21,300 nt of DNA from Candidatus Komeilibacteria bacterium RIFCSPLOWO2_02_FULL_48_11 (lineage in GTDB: Bacteria > Patescibacteriota > Patescibacteriia > UBA2169). The notes under the pieces were generated by a model that saw only the letters and a program-made list of their open reading frames with translations, was not told the DNA's origin and did not search any database. Numbering within the stretch: position 1 is the stretch's first letter; each line of letters starts with the position of its first letter. The DNA lies in NCBI GenBank assembly GCA_001818435.1, contig MHKO01000026.1, forward strand, positions 1-21,300, read 5' to 3'. A program made the translations under genes and the position numbers. Positions 1-7,295 of this stretch are shown here, piece by piece.

Positions 1-196
1 GCGACCCGAATTTTTTACCCGTCATTCCGACCGACCCGCCGTACTCGGCGGGGAGTGGAGGCCAGCCAGAGGCTGGTCAGCCTTTGGCCGAAATCTCGTA
101 GATTAACGATGAGATCCCTCGACTCGGCGAGTACGCCTCGCTCGGGATGACGTATCTGATTCGGGTCATTCAGATGGATTCGTAGATTCGGGTCGC
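1..196. repeat. REP-like nested inverted repeat
   Basis: The outer arms GCGACCCGAAT (1-11) and ATTCGGGTCGC (186-196) are perfect inverted repeats. Inside lies a common intergenic palindrome type: a GTCATTCCGA end near 20 answered by TCGGGATGACG near 142-152, with smaller dyads between (AGCCAGAGGCTG, GCCGTACTCGGCG). The right arm falls inside the last codons of the minus-strand gene 166-468, so the element reaches into its C-terminus. The same plan, an outer inverted repeat around a CGTCAT...ATGACG core, recurs at 16972-17142. It is probably a dispersed repeat able to form a hairpin; I see no gene in 1-165. Confidence 0.6.
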
Positions 197-468
197 TTTA
201 TGGAATCGCCAAAAACGCGCTCACGCAAATCTTGAATTTCGGCGTTGGGGTTGGAGTTTTCGGTTTCAGTTGGTTGTCTTTTTTTGAAAATCGTAAAAGC
301 GTCATTGATTTTATTCCGGAATTCGCTGAATTGCTGCTGGGAGGAGCGGCTGACTTTTTTCAGGCTGGCCGGATAAAAAACAGTGGCCCAGAGAATTACT
401 ATCACCAGGGCGCTGGCAGTTACCCAGAGCCAGAGCTGGGAAGAATTGTTTGGAGAAATTTTTTTCAT
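166..468 (-). CDS. small membrane-anchored protein, unknown function
   Basis: This 100-residue protein is not recognised. A short polar N-terminus (residues 1-11) is followed by one strong hydrophobic segment (about 12-31, rich in Trp, Leu, Val, Ile), then a basic and glutamine-rich region (35-65) and a charged, Pro/Asn-rich tail. The likely topology is a single-pass membrane protein with a soluble C-terminal part that may be helical. Its start codon overlaps the stop of the upstream MBL-fold gene by 4 bases (ATGA), so the two are probably translationally coupled in one operon. The extreme C-terminus overlaps a REP-like palindrome, which may have altered the original end. Confidence 0.7.
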   Translation of the reverse strand: MKKISPNNSSQLWLWVTASALVIVILWATVFYPASLKKVSRSSQQQFSEFRNKINDAFTIFKKRQPTETENSNPNAEIQDLRERVFGDSIKRPESTNPSE

Positions 469-1085
469 GGCAAAAGATAAATTATGTCCAGGCCTTCTTG
501 GGGCAGGTCTTTTTTGGTTATTTTTACTTTTTCCTGGGGTTCGGTTTTGGCGCCCATCTGTTTTAGGAATTCAGTAACGTCATGATAGCGCGTTTTTAAT
601 CCGGTTTTAGCCCCATGCATGGGAATAACCACGCGGGGCTCAATGTCGCCGACCAAATCCGCGGCCTGTTCCGGAGAGAGGACGTCTCCGCCGCCCACTG
701 GCACCAGCAAAATGTCCGTGCCTTCAAACAGTTCCAGTTCTTTGTCGGTTAAAGGCCGGCGCAAGCTGCCCAAATGAGTAACAACAACGTCCTCCACTGT
801 CAGGGAGGTTAAAAGCGAACCCGGATCTCCTTTGGCTGGATTGGCTAAACAATAAAAAAATGCTCCTTTGGCTTCGTATTCTCCGGGACCGGAGATGGTG
901 AAAATCGGCTGGTTGTCGCCATTCGGCGCCACGTTGACCTTATCTCCGCTTTTGCCCAAAACAACAATATCGGCTTTGTAGCGGACTGAACGCAACTCGC
1001 TCTCCGCGCTTGGCGGGGAGAGGAGAATAATGTTGTCATTGGATTGGAGGCGCGCTCCGGAGAGCCCCAGAAGGTCTAAATGCAT
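465..1085 (-). CDS. MBL-fold protein, UlaG/Lactamase_B_3-like, degenerate
   Basis: 206 residues, resembling the short metallo-beta-lactamase-fold proteins (UlaG-like, Lactamase_B_3) common in Patescibacteria. Visible family features are an early LLSPPS segment, a central SGPGEYEAKG segment, VVVTHLGSL (His104), DILLVPVGGGDVLSPEQAADLV and VVIPMHG (His157). The usual HxHxDH zinc-binding cluster after the second strand is not visible: that place reads ADIVVLGKSGDK. Active hydrolase function is therefore uncertain, and a regulatory or structural role is possible. It is the first gene of a two-gene minus-strand operon. A TG-A-TATTAT extended -10 lies at 1123-1131 on the minus strand. I am confident in the family and not in any substrate. 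Confidence 0.8.
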   Translation of the reverse strand: MHLDLLGLSGARLQSNDNIILLSPPSAESELRSVRYKADIVVLGKSGDKVNVAPNGDNQPIFTISGPGEYEAKGAFFYCLANPAKGDPGSLLTSLTVEDVVVTHLGSLRRPLTDKELELFEGTDILLVPVGGGDVLSPEQAADLVGDIEPRVVIPMHGAKTGLKTRYHDVTEFLKQMGAKTEPQEKVKITKKDLPQEGLDIIYLLP

Positions 1086-1097
1086 GTTTTTTTGACT

Positions 1098-1118
1098 AAA
1101 AAGACGCTCATTTGAGCG
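1098..1118 (-). terminator. intrinsic terminator of gene 1160-1579
   Basis: On the minus strand CGCTC-AAAT-GAGCG (1118-1105) is followed by TC and five T residues (1102-1098). It sits 40 bases beyond the stop of the upstream minus-strand gene. The stem is short, and a T-rich stretch on the other side gives it some bidirectional character. Confidence 0.5.
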
Positions 1119-1159
1119 CTTTTATAATATCACAATTAGGCTAAAAGTAAAATGTTTTT

Positions 1160-1579
1160 TCAGATTTTATTTTGCTGTCTAGCCAGCGCGCTGCCGGAAG
1201 CAACAGCGTTATTTTTCGGGCTCAAGTCCGGAGCGCCAATTGGTTTTGGGCGGCGGATCTTTTCCAGAAAATCGTAAGTGGATTGTGCGGCTTTTTTTTC
1301 TTTTGGGGCGCTTGTTTTTGGCTCGGTTGGGGTTGAAAGTTTTTTAGCCAGAGTTTGCCTGAAGCCATAGGAATCTTGGCCGCCTTTGTTCAGCTTGACG
1401 CCTTGCTCGGCGGCGGCGGGTTCAAATTTTTTAACGATGTTTTTCATCCGCTGGCTGCTTACCGCGCGATAAGAGTGGCTGGTCAGTCTCGGGTCAATTT
1501 GGCGCGCTAAATTCGTGGCCTTGGTTAAACTGCCAGTGTGCTGGGTAAGAATTTTAATGACGTCTTTGCCAGTGGCCAT
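1160..1579 (-). CDS. hypothetical protein, basic, unknown function
   Basis: About 139 residues and not recognised. From residue 1 (MATGKDVIKIL) it has a probably helical N-terminal half rich in Lys/Arg (LTKATNLARQIDPRL, SQRMKNIVKKF), then a Gly/Asp linker, and from about residue 80 a low-complexity tail rich in Pro, Lys, Thr and Ala that looks disordered. Nucleic acid binding is only a guess from the charge. The frame is open from an ATG at 1603, but an extended -10 (TG-A-TATAAT, TATAAT at 1607-1602 on the minus strand) overlaps that codon. Transcription would start near 1595, so the ATG at 1579 is the better start. No Shine-Dalgarno sequence is seen. Confidence 0.6.
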   Translation of the reverse strand: MATGKDVIKILTQHTGSLTKATNLARQIDPRLTSHSYRAVSSQRMKNIVKKFEPAAAEQGVKLNKGGQDSYGFRQTLAKKLSTPTEPKTSAPKEKKAAQSTYDFLEKIRRPKPIGAPDLSPKNNAVASGSALARQQNKI

Positions 1580-1601
1580 AGTTGGGAGGTTATTTTTTAA
1601 C

Positions 1602-1610
1602 ATTATATCA
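1602..1610 (-). promoter_or_regulatory. extended -10 promoter
   Basis: TGATATAAT on the minus strand matches an extended -10 (TG-N-TATAAT); no good -35 is visible. It overlaps the more distal possible start codon of the gene ending at 1160 and so argues for the internal start at 1579. The stretch 1604-1801 between this gene and radC otherwise shows nothing I can support. Confidence 0.5.
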
Positions 1611-1801
1611 TGATTTCAAGATGTTTGGGAAAGGCGCTGGACGACTTGTTAGCTATAGCTTTAGCGAAGGGGGAAGCCTTGGCGAAGTTGGATTGATTTT
1701 TGAGGGGAAAAGGGGTAAAGTTATGTGGTATGAGGAGAAAATGCGGAACGCGAGGCAGGCAAAGCTGGGTTTAAGTTGGAGGGGATGGATCGATATGGCA
1801 T

Positions 1802-2488
1802 ATGGAGGGAAAACAACAGCAACAATACAAAATTACCGCGCTGCCCAGCGAACAGCGGCCGCGGGAGCGGTTGATGGAACACGGGCCGGACGCGCTCAAA
1901 AACGCTGAACTTTTGGCTATTATTTTGACCACTGGCTATAAAGACGAATCCGTGCTGGAGCTTGGTTCCCGGATTCTCTCGGAATATGGCTCAAAGGGCG
2001 TGGCCAGCGAGCGCAATGTCACCAGGCTAATGGCGGAACTAGGCATTCCGGCGGTCAAGGCTTGCCAGATTGTGGCTTGTTTTGAGCTGGGACGGAGATT
2101 TTTCCAAGAAGACGCGGGCCGTTTGCCCACTATCCGCGGGGCGGATGATGTGTTTGCTTATTTGAAAGACATGGGCTCGTATAAAAAAGAGGTGTTTCGC
2201 GGTTTATATCTGAATGTCCGCAATAAACTGATTCACGACGAGGTAATTTCCATTGGCACGCTTGATGCTAATTTAGTGCACCCGCGCGAGGTGTTCCAGC
2301 CGGCCATAGAGTTTTCCGCGGCCGCGGTGATTGTGGCCCATAACCATCCCTCGGGCGAGGCCGCGGCTTCAGCCGAAGACCGGGCCGTTACCCAACGTTT
2401 GACTGAAGCAGGCAAGTTGTTGGGGATTGAGCTTTTAGATCATGTAATTATTACCAAGGGTGGATTTGTGAGCTTGCGTGTTTTTTAG
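1802..2488 (+). CDS. radC: RadC family JAB/MPN domain protein
   Basis: 228 residues, the normal length for RadC. The N-terminal region (about 10-100) holds the UPF0758 helical part (RPRERLMEHGPDALKNAELLAIIL; then GIPAVKACQIVACFELGRR, a helix-hairpin-helix-like segment). The C-terminal JAB/MPN metalloprotease-like domain (about 108-228) carries Glu147, His180-Asn-His182-Pro-Ser-Gly and Asp193, the JAMM metal ligands. RadC proteins were once linked to DNA repair; their real role is unsettled, and a part in DNA processing or mobile-element biology is often proposed. It stands alone on the plus strand, followed by a TA operon with its own promoter. The ATG at 1802 is chosen because family similarity begins within the first 15 residues. 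Confidence 0.93.
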   Translation: MEGKQQQQYKITALPSEQRPRERLMEHGPDALKNAELLAIILTTGYKDESVLELGSRILSEYGSKGVASERNVTRLMAELGIPAVKACQIVACFELGRRFFQEDAGRLPTIRGADDVFAYLKDMGSYKKEVFRGLYLNVRNKLIHDEVISIGTLDANLVHPREVFQPAIEFSAAAVIVAHNHPSGEAAASAEDRAVTQRLTEAGKLLGIELLDHVIITKGGFVSLRVF

Positions 2489-2510
2489 ATGTACGCTATA
2501 ATGTACGTAC
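2474..2510 (+). promoter_or_regulatory. promoter and operator of the Phd/RelE operon
   Basis: TTGCGT (2474-2479), a 17-base spacer and TATAAT (2497-2502). The -10 is bracketed by GTACG (2491-2495) and CGTAC (2506-2510), an inverted repeat, and ATGTAC occurs twice (2489, 2501). An operator over the -10 fits autorepression by the antitoxin. The start codon at 2512 leaves a leader of only about 3 bases, so the mRNA is nearly leaderless. Confidence 0.7.
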
Positions 2511-2511
2511 T

Positions 2512-2865
2512 ATGAACACTAAAACAACTTTATCCATTTCTGAGGCGCGCAAAAATATTTTTGATATTGCCGAGGCCGTGCAAAAGCCGGGTTTGCATTA
2601 TACTTTCACCGAAAACGGCAAACCCAAGGCCGTGCTAATATCCGCGGATGAATTTGATTCTTTGCTGGAAACCATGGAAATTTTAAATGACCCAAAAGCT
2701 TTAGCCAACATTAAAAAAGCGGAACAGGAGTTTGCTCGGGGGGAGCATGTTTCTTGGGATGAAGCCAAGCGAATTTTGGGCTGGGACAAAATGCCAGCCA
2801 GTTTAATCCGGGACAGGGGAGCTAAACACTATGGCACGCCGTCTAAAAAATTAAAAAAGAAATAA
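2512..2865 (+). CDS. Phd/YefM-family antitoxin
   Basis: 117 residues. The N-terminal domain (1-60) has the Phd/YefM pattern: TTLSISEARKNIFDIAEAVQ, then YTFTENGKPKAVLISADEFDSLLETMEIL. This DNA-binding fold represses its own promoter and, with its C-terminal part, neutralises the toxin. The tail (70-117) includes ARGEHVSWDEAKRILGW and is longer and more basic than usual, ending in KKLKKK. The gene directly precedes a RelE-type toxin with one base between them, the standard antitoxin-toxin order. A palindrome over its promoter supports autoregulation. Family assignment is firm; no gene symbol is safe. Confidence 0.9.
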   Translation: MNTKTTLSISEARKNIFDIAEAVQKPGLHYTFTENGKPKAVLISADEFDSLLETMEILNDPKALANIKKAEQEFARGEHVSWDEAKRILGWDKMPASLIRDRGAKHYGTPSKKLKKK

Positions 2866-2866
2866 T

Positions 2867-3130
2867 ATGCCTGGCCGGTATCATGTGGAAGTTGCAAGGT
2901 CGGCCGTGAAGTCCATGGCTAAAATTCCCTTGCCCTGGCAAGGGCGCATCCGGGCGGCCATTGACGCGTTGGAAACTGAACCATATTATGGTCAGAAAAT
3001 GCGGGGCCAGTACGCGGCTAAGAGAAAAATTCGCGTTTGGCCGTACCGAATAATTTATTCAATTGAGGAAGATATTAAATTGGTGAAAGTGTTTGAGGTT
3101 GAGCATCGAGGGCAGACTTCGTATGATTAA
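2867..3130 (+). CDS. RelE/ParE-superfamily toxin
   Basis: 87 residues, typical of RelE toxins. Visible family features: YHVEVARSAVKSMAKIP at the N-terminus, a helical region (WQGRIRAAIDALE), GQKMRGQYAAKRKIRVWPYRIIYSIEED and a closing strand KLVKVFEVEHRGQTSYD. RelE members cut mRNA at the ribosomal A site, while ParE members poison gyrase. The RVWPYRIIY strand and the C-terminal EHRGQ fit the RelE/YoeB side better, but I cannot settle it. It is one base after the antitoxin and overlaps the next small gene by 8 bases, so three genes are probably co-translated. Confidence 0.9.
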   Translation: MPGRYHVEVARSAVKSMAKIPLPWQGRIRAAIDALETEPYYGQKMRGQYAAKRKIRVWPYRIIYSIEEDIKLVKVFEVEHRGQTSYD

Positions 3131-3302
3131 AGACGCGAAAAATAAGAAAAATATCTGCAGGCATGATTATAAAAACGCAGTTCAGGTCGGCAAGATTGAT
3201 TATCAATGCCCATTGTGCGGACAATTGCTTGATCCTTGCGAGTGGTTTTTTATGAACAGTTTTAAATTCATTGATGCGGATGCGGTAAATAAAAATGATT
3301 AA
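3123..3302 (+). CDS. small zinc-ribbon protein, third gene of the TA operon
   Basis: 59 residues. The basic N-terminus contains Cys12 and His14 (ICRHDY); a CPLCG knuckle follows (YQCPLCGQLLDPCEWFF), giving Cys29 and Cys32 as the other two probable zinc ligands, with Cys38 close by. The C-terminal part, EWFFMNSFKFIDAD, is aromatic-rich. The start overlaps the toxin stop by 8 bases, and a strong terminator follows 20 bases after its stop, so it is the last gene of the operon. It may modulate the TA pair or be an independent nucleic-acid-binding zinc ribbon; the function is unknown. The start at 3123 is favoured over an upstream in-frame start inside relE. Confidence 0.6.
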   Translation: MIKDAKNKKNICRHDYKNAVQVGKIDYQCPLCGQLLDPCEWFFMNSFKFIDADAVNKND

Positions 3303-3321
3303 GACCGGAGTCAGGCCTTGG

Positions 3322-3346
3322 AACCTATTAAACAATAGGTTTTTTT
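3322..3346 (+). terminator. intrinsic terminator of the TA operon
   Basis: AACCTATT (3322-3329) and AATAGGTT (3334-3341) form a perfect 8-bp stem with a 4-base loop, running into seven T residues. It separates the TA operon from hsdR. Confidence 0.85.
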
Positions 3347-3448
3347 ACGCAAATTTTGATTGATTTATCGTCCGAAGTTTTAACGAAGGACGATTGATTT
3401 TTAGGCCAAAAAGTTGTATGGTTGGAGTGTTTATCATTGTATTTATTC

Positions 3449-5800
3449 ATGTCAGATAAAGCACTCTCCGAACAGGATATAACCTCAAAATACATACTTC
3501 CGGCCCTCCAGAAAGCGGGTTGGGATTCTGATACCCAGATTCGGGAACAATACACGTTTACCGCCGGACGGATTATTGTGCGGGGGAAAACAGTAAAGCG
3601 CGGCGAGCGCAAGCGCGTTGATGTGCTTCTTTTTCATAAAAACCATTACCCGATTGCGGTGATAGAAGTAAAAGATGGTTCTCATGCGGTTGGTGATGGC
3701 ATGCAACAGGGGGTTGAGTACGCGGCGGCGCTTGATGCGCCGTTTGTGTACAGCACGAACGGCGATGCGTTTCTTGAGCACGATCGGCTCCGCGCAGAAG
3801 GAGATATTGAGCAGGAGATTTCTCTTGATGCTTTTCCGTCCCCGCAGGAACTGTACGCGCGCTGGGCCAAGGCAAAAAAACTTTCACCTGATATGGAAGC
3901 AATTGTCGCGCAAGATTACTTTGAGGAAAAAGACAGGAAGCCGCGCTATTTTCAGGAAGTGGCCATTAACCGCGCAACCGAAGCAATTGCCGCGGGCAAG
4001 AATCGCCTTCTCTTGGTTATGGCAACCGGCACCGGAAAGACATATACCGCGTTTCAAATTATCTGGCGGCTGTGGAAAGCAAAAAAAGCCAAGCGCATTC
4101 TTTTTCTGGTGGACCGCAACATTCTTGCTGACCAGGCAATCATCAACGATTTCAAGCACTTTGGCAATAAGATGACTAAGGTGGAGGGGCACAATGTTGA
4201 TAAGGCGTATGAAGTGTATCTTGCCCTGTACCAAGGATTGACCGGCACAGAAGAAGAGCAGAATATTTTTAAGCAATTTTCGCCGGACTTTTTTGATTTA
4301 ATAATTGTTGATGAGTGCCACCGCGGGGTTGCCAGAGAAAATGCTAAATGGCGCGATATTCTTTCGTACTACCAAAGCGCGGCCCAGATTGGTTTAACGG
4401 CCACGCCTAAAGAAACCAAAGATATTTCCACACAACACTACTTTGGCGAGCCGGTGTATACCTACTCGCTCCGCCAAGGGATTGCTGATGGCTTTTTGGC
4501 GCCGTACAAAGTTATCCGCGTGATTCTTGACCGCGACGTGGAAGGATACCGCCCGGAAGAAGGCACCATAGACCGTTATGGCCACGAAGTGCCGGACGAG
4601 GTGTATAAGGGATCTGATTTTGAAAGAAAAGTTGTTTTAGATGAGCGCACCAAGCTGGTTGCCAAGAAGGTCTCCGAATTTCTTAAGGCCACGGACCCCA
4701 TGCAAAAGACCATTATTTTTTGCGTGGATATTGAACACGCGGAACGCATGCGCCAGGCCTTGGTGAACGAAAATGCGGAGCGCGTTCATAAAAACAGCCG
4801 CTATATTGTGCGCATTACCGGCGACAACCCGGAAGGGAAAAAAGAGCTTGACCACTTTATTGATCCGGAGAATCCGTATCCGGTTGTGGTGACCACATCA
4901 AAATTGCTTACCACCGGCGTTGACGCGCAAACCTGCAAGCTGATTGTGCTGGATTCAAACATCAGCTCCATATCCGAATTTAAGCAGATTATCGGGCGGG
5001 GCACGCGCGTGCGCGAGGATTACGGCAAGCTCTTTTTTACGATTATGGATTTTCGCGGAGTAACCGAACTCTTTGCCGACCCGGCGTTTGACGGCGACCC
5101 GGTGGTCATCTACCGGCCTAAAGAAGGCGATCCCATTGTCCCTCCGGAGGATGAGGCGCCGGAACCCGCGGGAGAGATTATTCGCGAGGCGGGTATGGAG
5201 TATGGAGTCGGGATTTTGGACCCGGATACATCCGCGCCGCGCAAGTACTATATTTCCGGGGTGCCGGTCACGGTGATTAATGAACGCGTGCAGTATATTG
5301 ATGGCGATGGTAAGCTGATTACCGAATCGCTCAAGGACTATACACGGCGTAATATTTTGAGCGAGTATGCCTCGCTTGATGAGTTTCTTTCCGCCTGGGA
5401 GAGCACAGAACGAAAAGAAATTATTATTGAAGAATTGGAATCGCGCGGCGTGTTCTTGGACGCGCTGGCTGAAGAAGTTGGCCGCGATTTGGACCCGTTT
5501 GACCTTATTTGCCATATTGCGTACGGCCGGGAGCCGTTGACCCGCCAGGCGCGGGCGCAAAAAGCCAAGAAAGCGGCTTACTTTGACGAGTACGAGGGCA
5601 AGGCCCGCGAAGTGGTTGATGCTCTGCTTGCGAAGTATGCGGACCAGGGTATCACGGCCATTGACGGCATTGAGGATTTGATGGTTTCTCCGTTTACGGA
5701 GATTGGCACGCCCATACAGATTGTGAGTTATTTCGGCGGCCGCATGCAATATATGCGGGTAGTTAAAAAGGTTGAGCAGGCGCTTTACGAAAAAGTTTAA
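3449..5800 (+). CDS. hsdR: type I restriction enzyme, R (motor/nuclease) subunit
   Basis: 783 residues from the ATG at 3449. It gives the type I complex ATP-driven DNA translocation and cleavage. The N-terminal PD-(D/E)xK nuclease shows Asp58 (RVDVLLF) and Glu73-Val-Lys75 (VIEVKDG). The SF2 helicase core follows: Walker A ATGTGKT (192-198), DECH (288-291), TATP (317-320) and motif VI QIIGRGTR (513-520). The C-terminus (about 670-783) resembles the EcoEI_R_C domain, which contacts the methylase/specificity core. All key residues are intact. The frame opens upstream at a TTG (3422), but MSDKALSEQDIT is the usual kind of start. It is followed by hsdM after 9 bases, so the two are co-transcribed. 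No clear promoter was found upstream. Confidence 0.95.
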   Translation: MSDKALSEQDITSKYILPALQKAGWDSDTQIREQYTFTAGRIIVRGKTVKRGERKRVDVLLFHKNHYPIAVIEVKDGSHAVGDGMQQGVEYAAALDAPFVYSTNGDAFLEHDRLRAEGDIEQEISLDAFPSPQELYARWAKAKKLSPDMEAIVAQDYFEEKDRKPRYFQEVAINRATEAIAAGKNRLLLVMATGTGKTYTAFQIIWRLWKAKKAKRILFLVDRNILADQAIINDFKHFGNKMTKVEGHNVDKAYEVYLALYQGLTGTEEEQNIFKQFSPDFFDLIIVDECHRGVARENAKWRDILSYYQSAAQIGLTATPKETKDISTQHYFGEPVYTYSLRQGIADGFLAPYKVIRVILDRDVEGYRPEEGTIDRYGHEVPDEVYKGSDFERKVVLDERTKLVAKKVSEFLKATDPMQKTIIFCVDIEHAERMRQALVNENAERVHKNSRYIVRITGDNPEGKKELDHFIDPENPYPVVVTTSKLLTTGVDAQTCKLIVLDSNISSISEFKQIIGRGTRVREDYGKLFFTIMDFRGVTELFADPAFDGDPVVIYRPKEGDPIVPPEDEAPEPAGEIIREAGMEYGVGILDPDTSAPRKYYISGVPVTVINERVQYIDGDGKLITESLKDYTRRNILSEYASLDEFLSAWESTERKEIIIEELESRGVFLDALAEEVGRDLDPFDLICHIAYGREPLTRQARAQKAKKAAYFDEYEGKAREVVDALLAKYADQGITAIDGIEDLMVSPFTEIGTPIQIVSYFGGRMQYMRVVKKVEQALYEKV

Positions 5801-5809
5801 AATAAAACT

Positions 5810-7234
5810 ATGTCCCTACAAGCAATGGTAAAAAGCATTCAGAACATTATGCGCAAGGACGCGGGTGTGGATGGCGATGCCCAGCGCCTCTCCCAATTGG
5901 TGTGGATGCTGTTTTTAAAAATTATTGATGATGCGGAGCAAATCCAAGAACTGATTGACCCCAAGTACCGCTCCCCGATCCCGGAAAAATTCCGTTGGCG
6001 CAATTGGGCCCAAAATCCGGAGGGTATTACCGGGGATGAGCTGCTTGATTTTGTGGGTGAACTTTTTAAGACGCTCAAATCCCTTTCGGTGGACCCGGAG
6101 CAAAACCCGCGCGGCTTTATGGTGCGCGAAGTGTTTGACGGAGCGTTTAACTACATGAAAGACGGCACGCTCATCCGGCAGGTTATCAATACTCTGAACC
6201 AAGTTGATTTTAACAACAAAGACGACCGCCACCACTTTAACGAGGTGTATGAGCACATGCTCAAGGAATTACAAAGCGCGGGCAATGCGGGCGAATTTTA
6301 CACGCCCCGGCCGTTGACTAAGTTTGTGGTGGACATGGTTGCTCCCAAGCTCGGGGAGAGCGTGCTGGATCCGGCCTGCGGTACGGGCGGTTTTTTGGTG
6401 AACGCGCTGGAGTATGTGCGGCTACACGAGGTTAAAACCGCGGCCCACGAGAAAAAGCTGCAAGCCGCCGTGCACGGCGCGGAACTCAAGTCCCTGCCGT
6501 ATCTCTTGGCTACCGCCAATATGATTTTACACGGGGTTGAGGTGCCAAAAAATATCAGGCACGGCGATATGCTCTCGCGTCCCTTGCGCGACATGGGCCC
6601 CAAGGACCGCGTGGATGTGATTGTGGCCAATCCGCCGTTTGGCGGGGCCGTGAAAGACGGGGTGGAAAAGAATTTTCCGGCCGAGTTTCGCACTAAAGAT
6701 ACCGCGCTTTTGTTTCTGGTGTTGTTTATCCACCTGCTCAAGCCGCATGGCCGGGCCGGCATTGTTCTGCCGGATGGCGTGCTGTTCGGGGAGGGTGTGG
6801 CCACAGCAGTTAAAAAGAAGCTCCTTGCCGAGTGCAATGTGCACACCATTGTCCGCCTGCCCCAGGGCGTGTTCTCTCCGTACGCCGGAGTAAACACTAA
6901 TTTGATATTTTTTGAAAAAGGCGCACCAACCAAGGAAATCTGGTATTATCAGCTTCCCTTGCCCGAGGGCCTAAAGCAATACACCAAAAACCGCGGCATT
7001 ACCCATGAAGAATTTGACGCGGTGCGGAAGTGGTGGCCTGCCCGTAAATCCAATGGCAGGGCGTGGAAGGTGGCTATTGAGGATATAGAGGCGCGGAATT
7101 ATAATTTGGATTTTAAGAATCCAAACGGCAGGGCCGGAGTTATCCACAAGTCGCCGGAGGAGTTGGTGGGGGAGATAGAGGAAAAAGAGAGAGAAATAGC
7201 CGCTATTCTGGATGATATAAAACTAGCGTTTTAG
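5810..7234 (+). CDS. hsdM: type I restriction-modification, M (methyltransferase) subunit
   Basis: 474 residues. It is an N6-adenine DNA methyltransferase which, with HsdS, modifies host DNA and forms the core that HsdR joins. The N-terminal helical HsdM domain (about 1-140) is followed by the MTase domain: GEFYTPRPL (161-169), SAM-binding motif I DPACGTGGF (187-195) and catalytic motif IV NPPFGG (274-279). Further typical segments are HGDMLSRPL and GRAGIVLPDGVLFG. The C-terminal helices (EELVGEIEEKEREIAAIL) should contact HsdS. The length is normal and nothing is missing. The gene lies 9 bases after hsdR, while the next gene has its own promoter, so hsdRM is a transcription unit that may read through. 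Confidence 0.96.
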   Translation: MSLQAMVKSIQNIMRKDAGVDGDAQRLSQLVWMLFLKIIDDAEQIQELIDPKYRSPIPEKFRWRNWAQNPEGITGDELLDFVGELFKTLKSLSVDPEQNPRGFMVREVFDGAFNYMKDGTLIRQVINTLNQVDFNNKDDRHHFNEVYEHMLKELQSAGNAGEFYTPRPLTKFVVDMVAPKLGESVLDPACGTGGFLVNALEYVRLHEVKTAAHEKKLQAAVHGAELKSLPYLLATANMILHGVEVPKNIRHGDMLSRPLRDMGPKDRVDVIVANPPFGGAVKDGVEKNFPAEFRTKDTALLFLVLFIHLLKPHGRAGIVLPDGVLFGEGVATAVKKKLLAECNVHTIVRLPQGVFSPYAGVNTNLIFFEKGAPTKEIWYYQLPLPEGLKQYTKNRGITHEEFDAVRKWWPARKSNGRAWKVAIEDIEARNYNLDFKNPNGRAGVIHKSPEELVGEIEEKEREIAAILDDIKLAF

Positions 7235-7238
7235 GAAC

Positions 7239-7281
7239 TTGACTTTGTAATTAGCTATGTATATTATAGTATACATAGCTA
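7239..7281 (+). promoter_or_regulatory. promoter with overlapping palindromic operator for the ATPase gene
   Basis: TTGACT (7239-7244), a 17-base spacer and TATTAT (7262-7267). A perfect 11-bp inverted repeat, TAGCTATGTAT (7252-7262) and ATACATAGCTA (7271-7281), surrounds the -10. A regulator bound here would block transcription, so the ATPase gene appears to be controlled separately from hsdRM. The regulator is not evident in the window. Confidence 0.7.
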
Positions 7282-7295
7282 TAATAACTTGAATT

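Noticed and set aside
1582..1908. 108-codon ORF overlapping the start of radC
   Set aside because: It overlaps radC in another frame and the translated product resembles nothing known; radC is the real gene.
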